Shown here: one piece after another, positions 60,899 to 64,000 of the stretch
Numbering within the stretch: the stretch's first letter is position 1
How the letters are laid out: every line of letters begins with the position of its first letter
NCBI GenBank assembly: GCA_030278955.1
Contig: JAOANR010000002.1
Span: 62,001-126,000, forward strand
Reading direction: 5' to 3'
DNA from: Hygrophila difformis
Taxonomy: Eukaryota > Streptophyta > Magnoliopsida > Lamiales > Acanthaceae
Length of the DNA stretch: 64,000 nt
Translations under genes and position numbers: made by a program
The notes under the pieces: generated by a model
The model's input: the letters and a program-made list of their open reading frames with translations, nothing else
Database searches by the model: none
What the model was told of the DNA's origin: nothing

Positions 60899-63800
60899 CT
60901 AAAACATGAGCTGTGTCATTGCATCTTCTAGTATGTCACCAAAAACCAACTCCTCTACATCGTTCGCCACTCCATTGACTTGATCCACAGTAAAATAATT
61001 CCTCCATCCCAAATCCCAATTACCTATCACCCCTGCTTTGGTGCTTAAATCGATTCTCAGCATTGAATATATTCTTTCCGAGATTACATCACCATTAGAC
61101 TTCCTGTAGTTTCTCAATTCATCAATCTCATCAGAAATCTCTCCTAACAATTTTTCAAGTGATGAATAAACCTTGGGCTGGATGAGATACTCAGATAAAA
61201 ACTGTGTTGTAGGGTGCTGGCTTTTGCGTTCGAGGATTTCTTCCACACACTTGAGCAAAATGGAAGCATCAAGCATTTCATCGTCACAAAAAAAACTAGA
61301 TGGAAAGACTGTAGGATCACAAGGCCCAGCATTAAAGAGCTCCCTCGCGTGATTGAGAAATGATTTGCTGCTAAACAGAACATATTGCGTATTCTTTGTG
61401 CTATTGTAAGTTTTAGTCTTATCTGCACCAGTATGAGGAATGACACTTCCATTTTCAATGCATTTGAGATCATCCTTAACTGTTGGTCCAGAAGATTCAC
61501 AGGAGCTTGATGCATCTTCAGAAATATCTGTGGCACAAAGAAGATCAAAATAAATTATACAGTAGTTTCTAACCACCACAAAGATTTACACGCATTGCTA
61601 AAATTTTCATTCATTCGGTTCATGAAATGCTTGCATGACAAACTAAAACTTGTAAATGGTTATCACTTATCTACTACAATCTTGTATGCATGTCTTTCTT
61701 GACAGTCACCACGAAAACAAGCACTGACCTCTTATTATAGGTCATAAAGGAAAATCCCAAAATTATGCAGCAATAATTCGGATCATTCTTCACTTTTTTA
61801 CCTTGCAGGGCTTGTAAATGGTGAAAAACATAGCCTTGAAGAATTATTATTTTTTTTTTTTCTAAATACAAAATATAAATATCATCAACAGTCAACACTA
61901 AAAAAAGGTAGTTGCAGTTCGCGCATGATTTACACAAATGATCAAGTTTGTCTCCTGGGGAAGGCGTTCACAATAGATTGTTTAAATTAGAATGGTTATA
62001 AGATGCCAAAGGATAATATAAACATGACTGTGCATAGGAAACTTAAGTAGGAGAAAGTAATCTACCGGGTAAAGCACAACTAGAAACACTCCTCACTTCC
62101 TTCATATTTTTTTCTGATGTTGCACAGGACAACGACTCTGAGACGTGACTCTTGAAATTGGCCAGAGGAGTATCACCACCCTGAAACATTTCAACCTGCA
62201 TTAAATTAAAGCTTAGCAAAAGTAACAGAAGTGCAAAGACTTGAGATTGAGTAAAAGAAGGGCTTACCAAGGTTGCTGAGGTCTTGCTACAAGGCTTACT
62301 CTTACACAAGTTCTTCTTTAGGATATTTGCCTTTGGGGACTTCAGTTTCATGTTTTCCCTAATGGCTGTTGCTGTTTTCTCTCCTCGTGAAACCTGCACT
62401 TTTGAGACGTTAGATCCTTTTGCAGCTTTCCCAATCTTCAAAGTGGTAGTTCTCCCCAGGTCTTGAGTTTTAGGAGCCTCTCTGGTCTTGTTTTGTTTTT
62501 TTTTATTGGAATCAACTTTCGTTTCAGTGTCAATCTTCTTAACAAGTTCTCTCTTGTGCACTTCTGTAGTTGAATTCTTGTGATGTTTCTTCATTGAAGA
62601 CAGATTTTTCTGGCTGTCTAAAGTTTTCTTGACCAGTGTTGGAGGTGATTCTCTAATTACCCTTGCTTCACTACTCTTAATCATCCTTTTTGGAAACACC
62701 CCGGCTGGCAATTTGCCGTTGGTTTTGGTGAAATTCAATTGCGCTCTATGAACATCAAGTGCACCAGTCCGAAACTCCTCCACCTTCTTTAAAGACATTT
62801 GTCTGCTCTCCTCATTTGCATGGATTTCTTTGGATTGGAAGCAGAGGCCAGGTACTTGTCGAGGTTTCATGATCACAATGGGTGGATCCTCAAGAGCTGA
62901 AGAATTCCTCAAGAGGCAGACATCGGACAGTTCATTGCCATGGTCAGACCCATCAATGTTTCTTCCAAGAAGTCCTTTAAACTGCATTGTCTCGATCATT
63001 TCTTCTAGCATTCTTTCTCTCATTCTCACAGCTTTTTGAACCATGAGCTGAGGATTCTTAGGCCTCGCCAAATCAATATCGACGATATTGCTTCTTCTCT
63101 GATTTGGCAACTTCCTCTTGGGAAAGTGTTCATCTTTTCTAGGCACTTCCTCCAAACCCATAAGCCTGGCTATCAAATTTGGAGCTTTTTGATTCTCACG
63201 TTCAGAGCAGTGTGAAGTGTGTCCAGGAATCCATGAAGACTGGCTTGAACTGCTGGAGGAGGAGAATTCAGCACCCAAGTCCAAACTGCTTCTGTTAATA
63301 ACATCCTTCTTCTCATTAGCACTCCTCACTTCAGGCAGCAGATTATGCCTTGCAAAGCTTTGCCGTAACACTTCCCTGAGCTCGTCATAACAATCCTTGG
63401 AACATATTCCCGGTACAGCCCGATTACTATCTCCATGATCTCCTGACCAGTTAGAAAAATCCATCAATCCAGCTCCCTGAGCATTGTCCATTCTTTCCTC
63501 ATGCTTTTTCTTGGGCTTAGGCACCAACAGTGAATCTTCTTGCAGCTTCCCGAGCATCAGAAGAGATTCCTGCAGATGAATAGCCCCTTTCAACAAGTCT
63601 TTTGCAATCAACTTGGAATGATCCTCAAAGCTCTCTGTGTTGGACGACCATGAGTCAACTGCATCATTCAGTTTCTGCGCCCCTCTCGACACCTCAAAGC
63701 TAATCTGATTGGGATACAATTTTTGTAGCTCCTCGGTGGACTGAGTTATTGGTACGCTATCCGTTCTGTCTTCATCCAACGATGTGGAGGTATTACAACT

Positions 63801-63941
63801 CCCTTTTGTCCTCCTGTCTTTATCTCTTCCTTTGCTCTTGGATCTCCTGATTGTGCTGCATTCAACTACTCCTTTGGAATCTTCACACGTGATGAATGAT
63901 CTATAAACAACGGATCTGAGGCTCAGGCTGTCCTGAGGCAT
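60899..63941 (-). CDS. DUF3741/DUF4378 protein (TON1-recruiting-motif-like), 3 exons
   Basis: Exons 63941-62268, 62195-62066, 61527-60899 (GT-AG, phases agree) give 810 residues. The N-terminus MPQDSLSLRSVVYRSF looks like a genuine start. Residues about 80-135 form a DUF3741-like helical segment and 256-267 hold the hallmark LIARLMGLEEVP (VARLMGL-type) motif. A long basic Lys/Ser-rich middle follows. The C-terminal ~110 residues are DUF4378 (YSSLEKLLGEISDEIDELR, AGVIGNWDLGWRN, VNGVANDVEELVFGDILED). Members bind TON1/PP2A-type complexes and cortical microtubules; that role is inferred from the family. The 72-bp intron 1 is a multiple of three without stops, so its retention would keep the frame. 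Confidence 0.88.
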
Positions 63942-64000
63942 ATTCTATACCCACAAGAAACAACAGGATAAAGTCAAATTACTCCACGAAACAATCCCAA
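63942..64000 (-). other. 5' leader of the DUF4378 gene, cut by the window edge
   Basis: 59 bp upstream of the ATG. No further in-frame ATG or splice acceptor stands out, so the promoter lies outside the window. Confidence 0.4.

Overview
The window is nuclear DNA of a flowering plant, almost certainly a eudicot. It holds spliced genes of typical plant families and is filled with plant transposable elements. I see no CRISPR array, operon, rRNA or convincing tRNA gene. Splice models and repeat boundaries were made by eye.

Layout. 1-8040: the 5' part of a minus-strand Athila-type Ty3 retrotransposon (gag with one stop codon, tRNA-Asp primer-binding site, very long hairpin-rich LTR or leader with a TATA box) followed by unassigned non-coding DNA. 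8041-11075: a decayed plus-strand Ty3 element (gag, protease, RT, start of RNase H), ending next to an inverted fragment of the Athila-type LTR. 11242-15835: a 4.6-kb diverged satellite built around an 18-bp palindrome. 16407-16905: a Stowaway-like MITE. 17099-23156: a seven-exon COV1/LIKE-COV membrane-protein gene whose sixth intron holds a dead LTR retrotransposon with a LINE RT fragment inside it. 24097-25887: a single-exon E-class PPR gene, convergent with the COV gene.

25984-58141: one 32-kb composite locus, the most interesting object here. It is a Mutator-like element (MULE) of the type that carries a Ulp1-like protease (Kaonashi/KI-MULE class). Its own sequence is about 13.5 kb and four later insertions expand it. 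It encodes a three-exon MuDR transposase (27071-29883, plus) convergent with a multi-exon DUF1985 + C48 (Ulp1) protease gene (30101-35859, minus). The protease gene has readable His, Asp and Cys motifs but seems broken at its last two exon junctions. The non-coding arm holds telomere-like CCCTAAA minisatellites, many CTTCGRTCGG-type motifs also found in both termini, and AT-rich tandem repeats. Inserted in that arm, each with a matching 5-bp target duplication, are three LTR-like inserts read as solo LTRs (38828-41446, 41550-45064, 45327-48370) and one complete, very young Del/Tekay chromovirus (48430-57926).

58142-60898 is intergenic with repeat debris. 60899-63941 (minus) is a three-exon gene for a DUF3741/DUF4378 protein of the TRM (TON1-recruiting-motif) type. 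The three host genes look intact and unrelated in function. The transposons explain most of the rest, and the MULE now ends only about 100 bp upstream of the PPR start codon.
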